Source of the DNA: Tetraselmis striata
Taxonomy: Eukaryota > Chlorophyta > Chlorodendrophyceae > Chlorodendrales > Chlorodendraceae
Assembly: GCA_006384855.1 (NCBI GenBank)
Contig: VCJN01002949.1
Coordinates: forward strand, 248,001-312,000
Direction: 5' to 3'
Length of the DNA stretch: 64,000 nt
The first letter of the stretch is position 1, and each line of letters begins with the position of its first letter. A program made the position numbers and the translations under genes. A model generated the notes under the pieces. It ran no database searches and was not told the origin of the DNA. It saw only the letters and a program-made list of their open reading frames with translations. Below, piece by piece: positions 11,772 through 21,956 of this stretch.

Positions 11772-12641
11772 CTATGGAGTCTTGACGTCATCCTGGTGGT
11801 AAGTGTTAACTTTCATAGTGTTAAACACTTGCCCTACCGTGGTATCTTGTTGCCTACTGCAGCACTTTTTGAATGCCTCCTTGGTCACTGAGTGTACATG
11901 CTCAGAGCCATGGCACCCATAGTTCAGCGGATCGGCATACATTGCGATGGATTCAGGGATGTGGCACTGTAGGATGTGGCAATATACTGTAGCTACGCTG
12001 ACCTCACCATCGGCATGGACGAAAGCTTGCACGAACTCCTCAGCAAGCTTCTTGACTTTTCTCGCTCTCGCCATCCGCAAGGCCACGGGTGGCGGCGATG
12101 TAGTCCCTTTCTTGCGGTTTGGGTCAACGGGCTCCAACAGCCGCGCCCACAGCTGCCGCCACAATCCCCACACCTTGTGCGCCTTCCTCTCATCTCCATC
12201 GCTCACTGTCTTGTAGGTCTCCTTGATGTGCTCCAGCAATTCCTCGTACTTGCCCACCAGCTTTACGCACTCCTTCCCGATGAACGATTCCTTCTTCTGC
12301 CCGATGGCGACGGAGTCCTGCTTCTTGTTTTGCCGCTTCTTGGAGTTCCCTGTGATGCCCATGCATGTCTTCATCCAGTCTCGTAGAGCCTGAAGACTCT
12401 CCTCGGTTGTCCTCAGTGCCGTTGCGCGGTGTAACAGTACATGCCAGCCGTAATGCGCAGGTTGATGTGGAGAAGATCGGGGATTTTCCGCCTTGTCCCG
12501 AGCGATGTGCAAAAGTGGAGGCTTCAAATACCTGCGGTATGCTTGACGCCTCGATACGCCCCAGCGGAATCCAGGATGCCTTGGACATGGGGGATGTCCT
12601 TCTTGTAGTCCGGACTGTAGCCACGCCATCTCAGATCTCAC
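11772..12641 (-). CDS. Transposon-like ORF, unclassified
   Basis: A 289-codon open frame without a clear ATG at its start. The middle is Lys-rich (KKRQNKKQDSVAIGQKKE), followed by a helical region and then a conserved-looking end: VSVATVYCHILQCHIPESIA followed by GSEHVHSVTKEAFKKC. The spacing of His, Cys and the SEHVHSVTK segment resembles C-terminal parts of some large eukaryotic transposase families, but I cannot name one. Upstream on the same strand (12.64-13.63 kb) more coding text continues in changing frames (SELAGVTLKVIAGKVVSAGVDIKDA; EREIAVLQCRVDERDERLADK). It therefore looks like a decayed multi-part element gene rather than a host gene. Confidence 0.4.
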   Translation of the reverse strand: MRSEMAWLQSGLQEGHPPCPRHPGFRWGVSRRQAYRRYLKPPLLHIARDKAENPRSSPHQPAHYGWHVLLHRATALRTTEESLQALRDWMKTCMGITGNSKKRQNKKQDSVAIGQKKESFIGKECVKLVGKYEELLEHIKETYKTVSDGDERKAHKVWGLWRQLWARLLEPVDPNRKKGTTSPPPVALRMARARKVKKLAEEFVQAFVHADGEVSVATVYCHILQCHIPESIAMYADPLNYGCHGSEHVHSVTKEAFKKCCSRQQDTTVGQVFNTMKVNTYHQDDVKTP

Positions 12642-13627
12642 ATCATGCCAGCTACGGCATCCTTGATGTCCACGCCGGCACTAACTACTTTGCCCGCTAT
12701 CACCTTCAGTGTCACGCCAGCAAGCTCGCTAGACAAATCTGTCATGAAGCCCTTGACTGCTCTATTGGAGGCATTTGCTGAGAGTTGCGGGATTGGCACA
12801 TCGAAGGAAGTCATTATTGGCACGAATCTTTTTTTTCAGGGTCATGCACGTGACACAGAATCCTAGAGATACGCTGGTATTGCTTCTCACTAGACCTGGT
12901 TATAGAGTTGAGGCAGCTGCCCGTCTCCGGACTCCAAGGGCCTCCATCTCCCCCATAGCTGTCTGCACTGCCTTCTTGCATCAAGCCCCAAAGCACACGG
13001 TGCCTTGTGGGACCTGCGGCTTGAAGTGACCCTGTCCACCACCGAGCGCTGCAGGCGTTGCCCTTCCTCGGGCGACGCCGCTCGACCACCGGATTCCGCT
13101 ATCACGCCCGTGACGTTGCGCACCAACGTGGTTGCCGTCCGCGCCGTGAGCTTGACAAGGAGCTTGTTCATCCGCCGGTTAGGGGGGGCAGGGGGGAAGT
13201 GAGTAGCCTCCACCTCATTCACAAGTTGTTGCTCGACCCGTTTACGTTTGATAAATTCGAGGTGCGAGGTGGTGGCTGACAACGTCGCCGCCCGCCGCTC
13301 GCGCTCCTTCAACGTTCTTGAGCAACCGGTCCTTGTCGGCAAGCCGCTCATCGCGCTCATCAACGCGACATTGGAGCACGGCTATCTCGCGCTCCCATGC
13401 GGCTGTGTTGTTGGCTCGAGCCAACTCGACTCGAGTTGTAACTAGTTGCTTCTCAATGCCGCGGCTTGCTGCTCTTGAGCCGCACACTGCGCCAAGCGCA
13501 GCTCCTCTTGCAGCTTCGCAAGCAACTCGTCACGCGACGCGCGAAGAGGTGCGGTGACTGAGCGCCGGGGTCCACGGTCCGAGCTAGAGAAGCGAGCGAC
13601 CGCTGGCGTCCGGCTCGATAGGGACAC
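12642..13627 (-). pseudogene. Decayed upstream part of the 11.8-13.6 kb element gene
   Basis: Several short minus-strand frames carry plausible protein: a coiled-coil-like stretch (LLAKLQEELRLAQCAAQEQQ and VLQCRVDERDERLADKDRLL), a basic segment (EFIKRKRVEQQLVNEVEATH) and IPQLSANASNRAVKGFMTDL. They are not in one frame, so either introns or decay separate them. The 5' side ends at the 35-base motif at 13629-13663, which may mark the element's terminus. No domain was recognised with confidence. Confidence 0.35.
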
Positions 13628-13628
13628 A

Positions 13629-13663
13629 CTCGTCGAAACGGGGTCCGCTTAACCGCGTTTAAC
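13629..13663 (-). repeat. 35-bp motif, possible transposon end (minus orientation)
   Basis: Read on the minus strand this is GTTAAACGCGGTTAAGCG followed by GACCCCGTTTCGACGAGTG. The plus-strand sequence at 18588-18624 is nearly the same. The two lie in inverted orientation about 5 kb apart, each just upstream of transposase-like coding text. Confidence 0.5.
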
Positions 13664-13669
13664 GACTAC

Positions 13670-14215
13670 TAGGCGCGAGTAGTCGCCTGTATATATCGCG
13701 TCTAACGTTAGGCGTCACAGTACTTTAAACTTGGCGGTAAGGATGAGTACGGCAGAGGAAACCTGCATCAAAGTACTATAGCGAGTAGCGGGTACTCGGT
13801 AGTCACGAGTGCACAAAGTACGACACGAGTACACGAGTCACTGTACTTTACGGGAATCGCCGCCCTTCATATCGGCTATTAGGCGCGCGCCTCCTCACGA
13901 GTACGCGCGGAAGATACCCGCGTGATGACGAGTGATGATGACGAGCAGGCGGGGCAGTACGGTACTGGTTGATACACAACAAAGGCTGCAAAAATGCATT
14001 ACACGGTAGTCACGGTTGGTTTTGTGATTTAATAAAGGTGAGGTGCCAGGCCGGATCAGCGGCCAATGAGCGTCGAGCTTCGGGATGTGATTAAGCGGAC
14101 ATGGGCGCGCCTACTCCTAGCTAGCAAATTTAACGTCAAGGCACCGGACATTTTCGGATTTATGGCGGAGGGGTCGGCAACTGCATAAAGTATTAGGGAA
14201 ATACTAGAAATTTAA
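13670..14215. other. Intergenic: no gene recognised
   Basis: Contains many short TACGAGT/CGAGTA-type repeats (13700-13980) but no credible coding frame. Confidence 0.45.
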
Positions 14216-15150
14216 TTACAATGGGTCTACTACCGCCCCCGGCCCATGCCCGCCCCCCCCTGGTCTGCGGCCGGCTGGCTCCGCTGCCGCCGGCCTCTTC
14301 CTGGCGCCGGCATGTGGTGTTATGCCCGCTGTCGGCTCGGGTGTTGACTGCCCCTTGTTGCCCGCAAATACTTCTGCGGGCATGCTATTCATGGCAGCTA
14401 TTGCCATCTGCTGCGCCCCGCGGCTAAGGAGCTTGTTTGACGGGGCTGGCATGATGCCGCCACGCGCTCCCGTTGCGCTTGCTTCCTCTGTCGTCCAGCC
14501 TGCATCCTCGCAGTAGCGTCCTGACGCGCCGGGGATCTAGCCGCACGGGGAACATGAGCTCGTCGAGAGAGCGGGGGAGGGGGGCTGTAGCCGGTAGACA
14601 GGTCTTGCACCGGAGCGCCGTTTTGGTCGATTCCGGACTGCGGTAGTGATGAAAGAAAAAACACTAAGTCGCCGACACTCGGGCAGCGACAACATCAGCA
14701 GCTACACGATGAGCAGGTAAACCGGCCGGCAAGCGCACCTTTGCGCTGGGGATGCAAAGAACCCTTGTTGCATGCGTCGGCTTCATCGATTTAAGCAAGG
14801 CAGTTTGCTCCTCCTCCACGGTCAATTAGGGTGGGCAGACGGGCCGTTCAGCTTGACCAGTCAAAAACGCTCGACGTGTCATCGGCGCTGACTGTCGTGA
14901 GGTAGTAGCGCAGGGGCGGGCCGCGCGGGACAGGCGGGGGCTCGCGTGCTCCTCTCGGCAGCATGATATCTTCCCACGACGCGTCATCCGTCCCGGCAGC
15001 GGCATGGAAGGTGCTGACGGAGGCCATGGTGGCACGGGGGGCGAGCAGGGCGATCTGCTCTTCATGCGAAGCGGTCAGCATAAATAGGCGAAGCAGCGAG
15101 CCAGGAAGTGCCGAAGAGTGAAAGTGCGCGCGCGGCTGGTGGCTAATCAC
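14216..15150 (-). pseudogene. Unknown ORF family, copy 1
   Basis: At 15150-14848 the minus strand encodes STFHAAAGTDDASWEDIM followed by PPPVPRGPPLRYYLTTVSAD. This is very close to the copy at 18049-17594 (STFHNAAGPDDASW, PPPAPRGPPLRYYLTTVSAD), and both then run into the peptide KLNGP. Further downstream (14664-14216) the frames are Gln/Ala/Arg-rich and end in a Gly/Pro-rich tail. Two copies in one window show it is a dispersed repeat gene. No domain is recognised and no membrane segment is seen. Confidence 0.5.
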
Positions 15151-15179
15151 GTACTTTATATCATTGCATCAGTCTCGAG

Positions 15180-16600
15180 TAGTAATGGTACCTCGGTACC
15201 CGGGGCGTCACAATAACATTTTCAATGACACTACGATGCATCTGCTGTTGTATGTAATGCACAACGCGTTTCACATTAATATTATTGCTGAACAGATTAC
15301 ATGCATATCAACATACATACCACAAATGACATGAAATTCACAAAAGTACATATGTGTATAACGGCAAAGACAAATGCAAACTTTTGTGCCAACATCGGTT
15401 GACAATACCTGCTCGCGACGATACCGCAGTACACCGCGGCATCCATGCGTAACATTGACCCATGTTGTCAGTATCAGAAAAAAATATGTTGTGAGTGTGT
15501 CAGGAAAATTAGTGAAGCAGGCATGTGCAAGCATAAGGCAGATTGGCCATGTTTCGTGAGATAGTATTGCTTAACATTACATTTGGAAACCCCAGACCCG
15601 ACCGACGCCAATATGTATCATGCGCCTGCCATACTACGCAACTGCTCCCGCAACATATGGATATGCTCAATTCACACACGCCACGGTTGCTACGTATATG
15701 CTACTACTGCATGGCATCAACACCGCCATCATCCTCATCGAGGGCGGCGATGTCGTAGGCAGGGGAGTGCTTCAAGTAGGAGCACCACCCGTGCCGGGCT
15801 GCACTATCAGCATCAGCGCAAAGTGCAGGAAAGCAACAACAACATGTAAGATGCTTCAGCAATAATATATAACACAAGTGGCCCATCACCTGATCATCTG
15901 CCTCGGCACAACGTCACCAGCGGCCCTTTGCCGCCGCCCCCTGCCGGCAATGCTGATGGCCTCTGTCCATGTATATGTGACACGTCTGCCATGCACAATC
16001 CTGGGCGGGAAGACAAAGTACTGTTGGAAGACAGTGTTGATCGGGCCCTCCCACAGTCCAGTGCTCATAGGCGTTGATAGCACGCATCTCCAACTGCAAA
16101 CACAACGGGAGGCGAAGTCATCACGCTGTTTTTGAGGTGGCGCTCAGCGACAACGAAATAAGTTACCTTGACCTACAAGCTACGGGCAGCTACGGAGGTA
16201 TTCTTCGCAGCCTTTATGGACATCGCAGCAGCAAAGGACATCACTCCGTGCATGAAGTTGCATGACGGCAATTCCCGATGGATAGAATTGCATGGCAACC
16301 TTGACGCACTGAGTGCTCAGTGCATGGAGCACTGCAAACATGGAGATCAAGGAGGGCTTCCGCAACGGCAGCAACCAACAGCCCCAGCACCTGCTCAAGT
16401 CCGGCAAGGTGATGCTCTCCAGGACTGGCCAAGTCACGACGCGCAGCACCTTGATCGCGCACCACCGTGACATGCATGGACCAGCCCATCGTGCACAGCC
16501 CCACCTGCCCAAGGCAAAGGCGTGTGCCGTGAGGGCATAGATGGCAGAGAAAGCGGCGACGAAGCGAAGGAAGATGTGAATGCATTAATTACATCTAGTG
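15180..16600. other. Region of unassigned coding fragments
   Basis: Short frames on both strands, for example minus-strand 16083-15886 with VHGRRVTYTWTEAISIAGRG, look protein-like, but I could not chain them through splice sites or recognise a family. They could be exons of a small host gene or element debris. Confidence 0.25.
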
Positions 16601-16619
16601 AGCGTGTCCCTTTCCCTTC

Positions 16620-18049
16620 TCGCCCTTACTGGATTTGCCAGAGACAACCATGTCACATGAGCGGCAGGTGCTCGGCTCACCGCTGCCCTCAGCCCCCCTC
16701 ACCGATGTTGAACGCCTCGCCCCCCGCCTCCATCGTTGCTTCGCGCCCCGCCCTCCTCTGCATGAAGTACTTCTTTTCATATGGCCCGCACTTTACCGCA
16801 TCCCAGTTGTCAATGCTGTCTTACCTTTCAGAACTGCGCCGATGTGCGGGGCGCTGAATAGTCGCTTTCGCTGGTGTTGTCTGAGATACCCGCTCACTGC
16901 TCTCGCTCCATGCGCTCCTGCCACTCCGTAGCGCGCAGCTTCCGAGCGCGCTCACCCAGCTCACGCGCACGCTCTGAGCGCACAGCTCGGAGCGCCTACT
17001 GCTCCAGCTTGTCTGCCTCGCTCTTGCCCGGCAGCGCCTCCCACCGGAATACATAGCCACCCGTCTCTATGGGAAGCGGTGGCGGGATTGGTGCGCTGGA
17101 TCCCAGCCCATCACATCGCGCAGAGCATCGCTATCGTCCATCGGGTGCATAAAATGCGCCTCGCACAGCGCATGCAGCTCGCGCATTGCGTATACTTTGG
17201 GATCATCGAAGGCAGTGAGGAAGGGCCATGCCTTTGGATCACTTGGGCCCACTGAGTAGCCAGTTGGCAGCTCCATGTGGTGGCCGTGGCCGTTCATGCG
17301 GTCGCACATCGCCTCGATCACCGCCGAGACCAACGCCTCCTCGCCTACCACTGGTAGGCCGTCTACTGTGCTGGACTTGCCACACTTCCGGCAGAATTCG
17401 GAGGCGGCGGGCTGGTGGCCGAAAGGGCCAAAACACACCGAGCGCAGTTCTCGCGTCGCGCCATATCGTTGGGGCGCTGCGTCGGCGCGAAGGGTTTTCA
17501 GCCTCCAACCCGCTGTAGCATCAACGGACGATGCGAGAGAACAACGGAGGAACTCAAAATCCGCCACGGCAACGGCCTCAGCTTCCCCTCCCTCTAGCGA
17601 TATCGAGTGCGTGTCGGGTGGGATCGGTGCGTTCTGGCCACGCGGCCACGCGATACCCGGCTTCCTCTAGCTGTGACAAATCGCAGCTGCACACGTAGGC
17701 CGCGTCGAAGCCCCGATCTGTCTCGTCTTGCGCCTCCGCTAGGGAAGTGAATACGTACACCCCTTGCGCAGCCTGGTTGGTGGCAGGTGCTGCTGGCCTC
17801 GCGAAGGCGGGCGGTGGTCAAGGGGCCGTTCAGCTTGACCCCGTCAGAAACATTCGACGAGCTGTCGGCGCTGACGGTCGTGAGGTAGTAGCGCAGGGGC
17901 GGGCCGCGCGGGGCAGGCGGGGGCTCGGGCGACCCACTTCGCAGCATGAAGCCTTTCCACGAGGCGTCATCCGGGCCGGCAGCGTTATGGAAGGTGCTGG
18001 CGGACGCCATGGTGGCAGTGGGGGGCGAGCAGGGCGATTTGCGGTTCAT
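16620..18049 (-). pseudogene. Unknown ORF family, copy 2 (longer)
   Basis: The start at about 18049 (ATG codons also just inside) gives the same N-terminus as the 14.2-15.1 kb copy. Downstream, 17567-17067 encodes a 166-residue open stretch with EFCRKCGKSSTVDGLPVVGE, MELPTGYSVGPSDPKAWPFL and LCEAHFMHPMDDSDALRDVM; the CRKCG pair could be half of a metal site. A further helical, charged stretch (AVRSERARELGERARKL, WQERMERE) and VKCGPYEKKYFMQRRAGREA follow to about 16.7 kb. The pieces are not in one continuous frame, so this is an intron-containing or decayed copy. The function is unknown; a transposon-encoded protein is the likeliest explanation. Confidence 0.4.
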
Positions 18050-18147
18050 GCGAGGCGGTCATTATGCGATGCGAGTGCGCGGCTGTCCGCGCTTGGTTCA
18101 ACGGTGAGCGGCGGTGACCGTCAGGCGACCCCTAACTTCATGCGCGT

Positions 18148-18305
18148 GCATGGATGTGCAACGATGTATGTGCAGGGATGTGCAACGGATGTCCAGCGGA
18201 TGTGCAGCGATGTGCACAGCGATGTGCAGCGGATGTGCAGGGATGTGCAGGGATGTGCACGGCGATGTGCATCGGATGTGCAGGGATGTGCAGGGAGTAC
18301 GTGCA
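18148..18305 (+). repeat. Minisatellite of GATGTGCA-type units
   Basis: About a dozen imperfect units of 10-13 bases, such as CGGATGTGCAG, CGATGTGCACAG and GGATGTGCAG, lie in tandem directly upstream of the copy-2 unknown ORF. The reading frame across it gives Cys/Met/Asp-rich junk in all phases, so I do not treat it as coding. Confidence 0.85.
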
Positions 18306-18587
18306 GCCGGTACTCGCGCCGCGTCATCTTCTGGCCGACTAGCGCCGAGCGCCCTCGCGCGCCCGTGTAGCGGGTACTCGAGGGGCGAAAATTGCGCAAG
18401 GGACTCATATCACGTACCGTTAGCGTACGGGTACTGCCATGGCAGTCATGGCTCGGCGCGGGTACTCGCGACCACCGCCGGATAGGTGGAGATAAGCTGA
18501 CTGTAAGCGGATATAGGCGAGGGTTAGGCGCGGGTGATACGAAATACAGTAATTGTACAATAAAATTGAGTACGGATACAGTACAGT

Positions 18588-18624
18588 GTTAAGCGCGGTT
18601 AGGCGAATTCCGTTTCGACGAATG
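18588..18624 (+). repeat. 37-bp motif, possible transposon end (plus orientation)
   Basis: GTTAAGCGCGGTTAGGCG followed by AATTCCGTTTCGACGAATG; the partner of the minus-oriented copy at 13629-13663. It lies about 0.5 kb upstream of the pogo-like segment. Confidence 0.5.
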
Positions 18625-19095
18625 CACTTTCGGTGCCGACAGCCGGTGCCGGTGGTGGGTTCCGAGCCCGACGCACATGCGCGACGGGAGGATGAGCTGT
18701 CGCCTCCCCTCGCGTCCGCGGCCGGCTAGGCGGCGCCCCGCCAGCCATCCCTTCTGCCCGTTACCCCTAATCAACGCTGCCTACTCTACCTGCTCGGCGT
18801 TGTGGACGAACTGATTGTGGACGGTCGCTTACAGTGGCATCATGTTGGCATGTCGGGCGCAGAGAGGTACCGGCGGTGGCGCCGCCAACGCGTGAGAGCG
18901 AGATTTCGGAGTTATTTCGGAACCCGAAGTGCCGTATGGGTTAGCGCGGGAAGTGTTGTGAACAGCCCGACATCGTCACCGCCCACCGACCCCACTGCAC
19001 CCGACCAACACCTCTTCGAAGTTTGTGGAGAACTATGGCTCGTCGCATGCCACAGTGATCCGTGCATTGCGTGCCGATGAGCGTGTCATTTTACA

Positions 19096-19737
19096 GTGCG
19101 AGTTTTGTTGTTGTTTATGCTGCCGCTACTGGCGCTGGTCGCCAATGCCGTAAGAGGCACTATCGTGCCAAGTCTCGTCGCAAGGCCCAGGCCAAGGCAA
19201 AAGCTAAGGCAACGTATGTATGTTAAGGGTCGTCGAAAGCCGGCCGAGTGTGGCCGTGGCTTGTACTGTCGGTGGAACGAGCACGACATGGAGTGCGCGC
19301 TAGTAGAACTCGCTGAAGCTGTGAGGGCGAAGAACCCCCACCTACGGTTCAACCTCAAGCAAACTGCGGAGATGTGGAGCATCCTTAGGAAGACGTTGGA
19401 GCGCTACATTCACACGCTTGGCTTCTTCCAATCAGTGACAAGTGCAACATCTCAGGGGAGGCGGATCCTCACTGGCGATGATGATGAGGAGATTGTCCAG
19501 CTGGTCATGACCCAACATGCTGGAGGGATGGCCATAGACCATAACATGCTTAAATGGGTCATCATGGAGATTGTGCGGAGGATCCCTGGGAAAGTCAAGA
19601 CCAGGATTGGAAAGCCTTGGCTGAAGAACAAGCAAGCCAAGCTACACCTGGTAGTACCGGCCGCACCTCTATCTGCCGCCCCTAGGCATCCGCTGCAAGA
19701 CAGTAGCAACATGCGCTTGCCGACCGCCGATGCCTAG
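19096..19737 (+). pseudogene. Pogo/Tigger-like transposase, N-terminal DNA-binding part
   Basis: An open stretch of 213 codons (GTG at the front; first ATG at about 19217). It contains WNEHDMECALVELAEAVRAK, then FNLKQTAEMWSILRKTLERY (a helix-turn-helix of the Psq/CENP-B type), RRILTGDDDEEIVQLVMTQH and a GKPWLKNKQA motif. That order, first HTH, then LT.DDEEIVQ, then G.P.....W, is the usual front half of Tc1/mariner-superfamily pogo-like transposases, where it binds terminal repeats. The catalytic DDE domain expected next was not found, and the text changes after GKPWLKN, so the copy is truncated. Short possible coding text just upstream (18.8-19.08 kb, AERYRRWRRQRVRARFRS) may be its N-terminus. 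Confidence 0.55.
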
Positions 19738-20669
19738 CCATACTCGTCGCCCGAGCCGCACCCTGCTAGATGTCTCGGGTATGTGTAAGGCCCTTGGGGT
19801 GTAAGTTTGACTTTTGGTGGCGCTCATTTTTGCCCGGCGGCGACGCGTGGGCGAGGGCAAAACACGTTATTGCCAAAGCGGTGGCGGGGCAGTGGGTGTG
19901 GCCAAACGCAGGGAGCCAATTTTTTTGGCGATGCTCAACCATTCCCCCTTATTCGACACGCTATACATCAGCCGCCCGGTGGCAAAATCAACCCGTACGA
20001 CTTATTTATACATCGGGTAGCGCGAGAGACAAGGTTTCCATATCCGCATTCAGAAAGGGCATCATGCTAGAACTCGGTCATGGTTGGGGAGAATTGCCCT
20101 TAACATGGCCAAATAGCGAGAATGCTTCTTGCGAGAGTGCGCGCCCGGAAGACGGAAACTGCCGGTCAGCAATAAAATGCGCAAAACGCAGTATAAGCGG
20201 CGGTTATTAAGGTCACAATGGGAATGTAAACTGCATGGGATACTTAGTGGCACCCGCACCCGCGAGTGCTAAGTCCGCACTAAGTGCACGCACCGTGGTA
20301 GTTATTCGCACTCGGCGGGCCAGCCTCACTACGAGGAGATCTCACCGCCCATTGCGAGAATCGAACTTACGCACGGGCGTGCGCGCTGACGGAGAGCGCC
20401 GCTTAAACGCTAAGGCCGCAGCCCGAAATTAACAATGACGTTTTGTTTTGTGATATATATACCCGTTTTACCGAACAGCTCGTTGTACCGTATGGGCCCA
20501 AATTTCAAGTTCAACTGCTAAAACCCCGTTCATCACTCTTGACGCCTGTAGTAAAATTGTAAAGAGTAGAGGTAGCGGCTACCGCCGCGTGATGCCCAAA
20601 ACAATCTGCTTATTGTGGTAAAAGCAAAAGCGCGGCCCAACATAAGATACCTGCAAGGCAATAATAATA

Positions 20670-20914
20670 TTTAGAGCAGTGTTATTGGGGTTTCCTTTTT
20701 CCTCCCTTCACCCTAGGCTATGCGGGTGTCGACACCGGCTGCCCGCGGTCTCTGAATACACCACGCCAATAGTCGTGTTGGAGCACAGAAATGCCGATGT
20801 GCGGCACGTTGCGTGCCGCGCACAGCAGACATAAGTCACCCAGTACCCATCAAATCTCATAAATCATCATCGTCCGCTAGACGGGACCACTCTCTTAGTT
20901 TTGTGTTTGCCTCC
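20670..20914 (+). repeat. A1 repeat of the 20.7-26.4 kb element
   Basis: Direct-repeat partner of 26028-26299. Shared blocks include TTGGGGTTTCC, CACCGGCTGCCCGCGG, AATGCCGATGTGCGGCA, AGTACCCATCAAATCT and TAGACGGGACCACTCTCTTA, in the same order. Confidence 0.85.
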
Positions 20915-21956
20915 TCCCCGCACAACAAGAACTTGCATTTTCAGACTCTGTGTAGTGTTAAGCCCCCCGGAAACGGTACTAAACCTTCCACCCTCTGCCC
21001 TCGCTGCTACTACTACATGACCAACTTTTATTAGCCAGCCAAGGCTTATATTTTATTTCTTCTCCACACGGCTCCCTCCCGGACGAGCCGCCCTTGGCTA
21101 TGTCTAGCAGCGGTTTACCCACCATCGGTTGTTGAGGGTGTCGAGGCGACGGCTACTGCGCAAGGCCGCATCGAGGAGGTGCGTCGCGAGGCGGAAGACG
21201 TGAGAATGAAGCAGCTCTTCATGATCAACTCTCTGGATTCTTTGCTACCCAAGAGACTCCTATGCCGCCGGCTGCCGCCGGCAAAGAGGACACCATGCCG
21301 GGCGGGAACGAGTCAGCACACGCCGGTGGTCATGACTAGAACGCATGTGCGCCCTTCGCCCCCTCGAGCGAGCCCCACTACCTTGCTTACTAAACCGCCC
21401 TCACTACTGCTCTATCCGGTTTCGAGAACGGGATGCCTCTCGACAGTCTTCGGCGCCACAGGCTCTTCCGCATCGCCCTCGACCTGGTGCTTGAGTACCC
21501 CCTTGGTAACCCTCGTCGCCAGGCGGTAGCGGATGAGTACTGACACGCCGCGTGCTATATGGCCTTCATCGCTGCCAGCTCGGCCGTCGAGTTGTGTAAG
21601 CTGCTGGCTGCGGCATGTGTCACCGACATGATTATGCTGGCCTTTGGATAGCGGCTCGAGACCGTCGTCCACCGCGTGGAGGCCATAATAAATTGATGAC
21701 GGCCTTCAGTCCCGCTTGGCCTACCTTCGCAAGCACTGGGACACGCAGATTCATAGCGGCAAACCTTCGCCCTCGTCGTCGTGCGAGAGAGCTACCTCCG
21801 ACCAGGAACTGAGAACTTGGGGTCGCCCGAATTTACCGAGCTGCTAAAGCTCTATACAAGAGCCGCGTCTCCGACGCAAGCATCGCTGGGGAGACGACAA
21901 CCCGTCAAACGTTGGGGAGACGACAACCCGTCAGCGTTTCGGCGGTGTCTTCCAAT

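Noticed and set aside
18148-18305. CRISPR-like array
   Set aside because: The units are contiguous, degenerate and only 10-13 bases with no unique spacers. This is a minisatellite in a eukaryotic genome.
20340-20425. Possible tRNA gene on the minus strand (TTAGCGTTTAAGCGG and AAGTTCGATTC)
   Set aside because: The A and B boxes are plausible, but the acceptor stem does not pair and the T stem is imperfect. It is at most a degenerate tRNA or SINE head.
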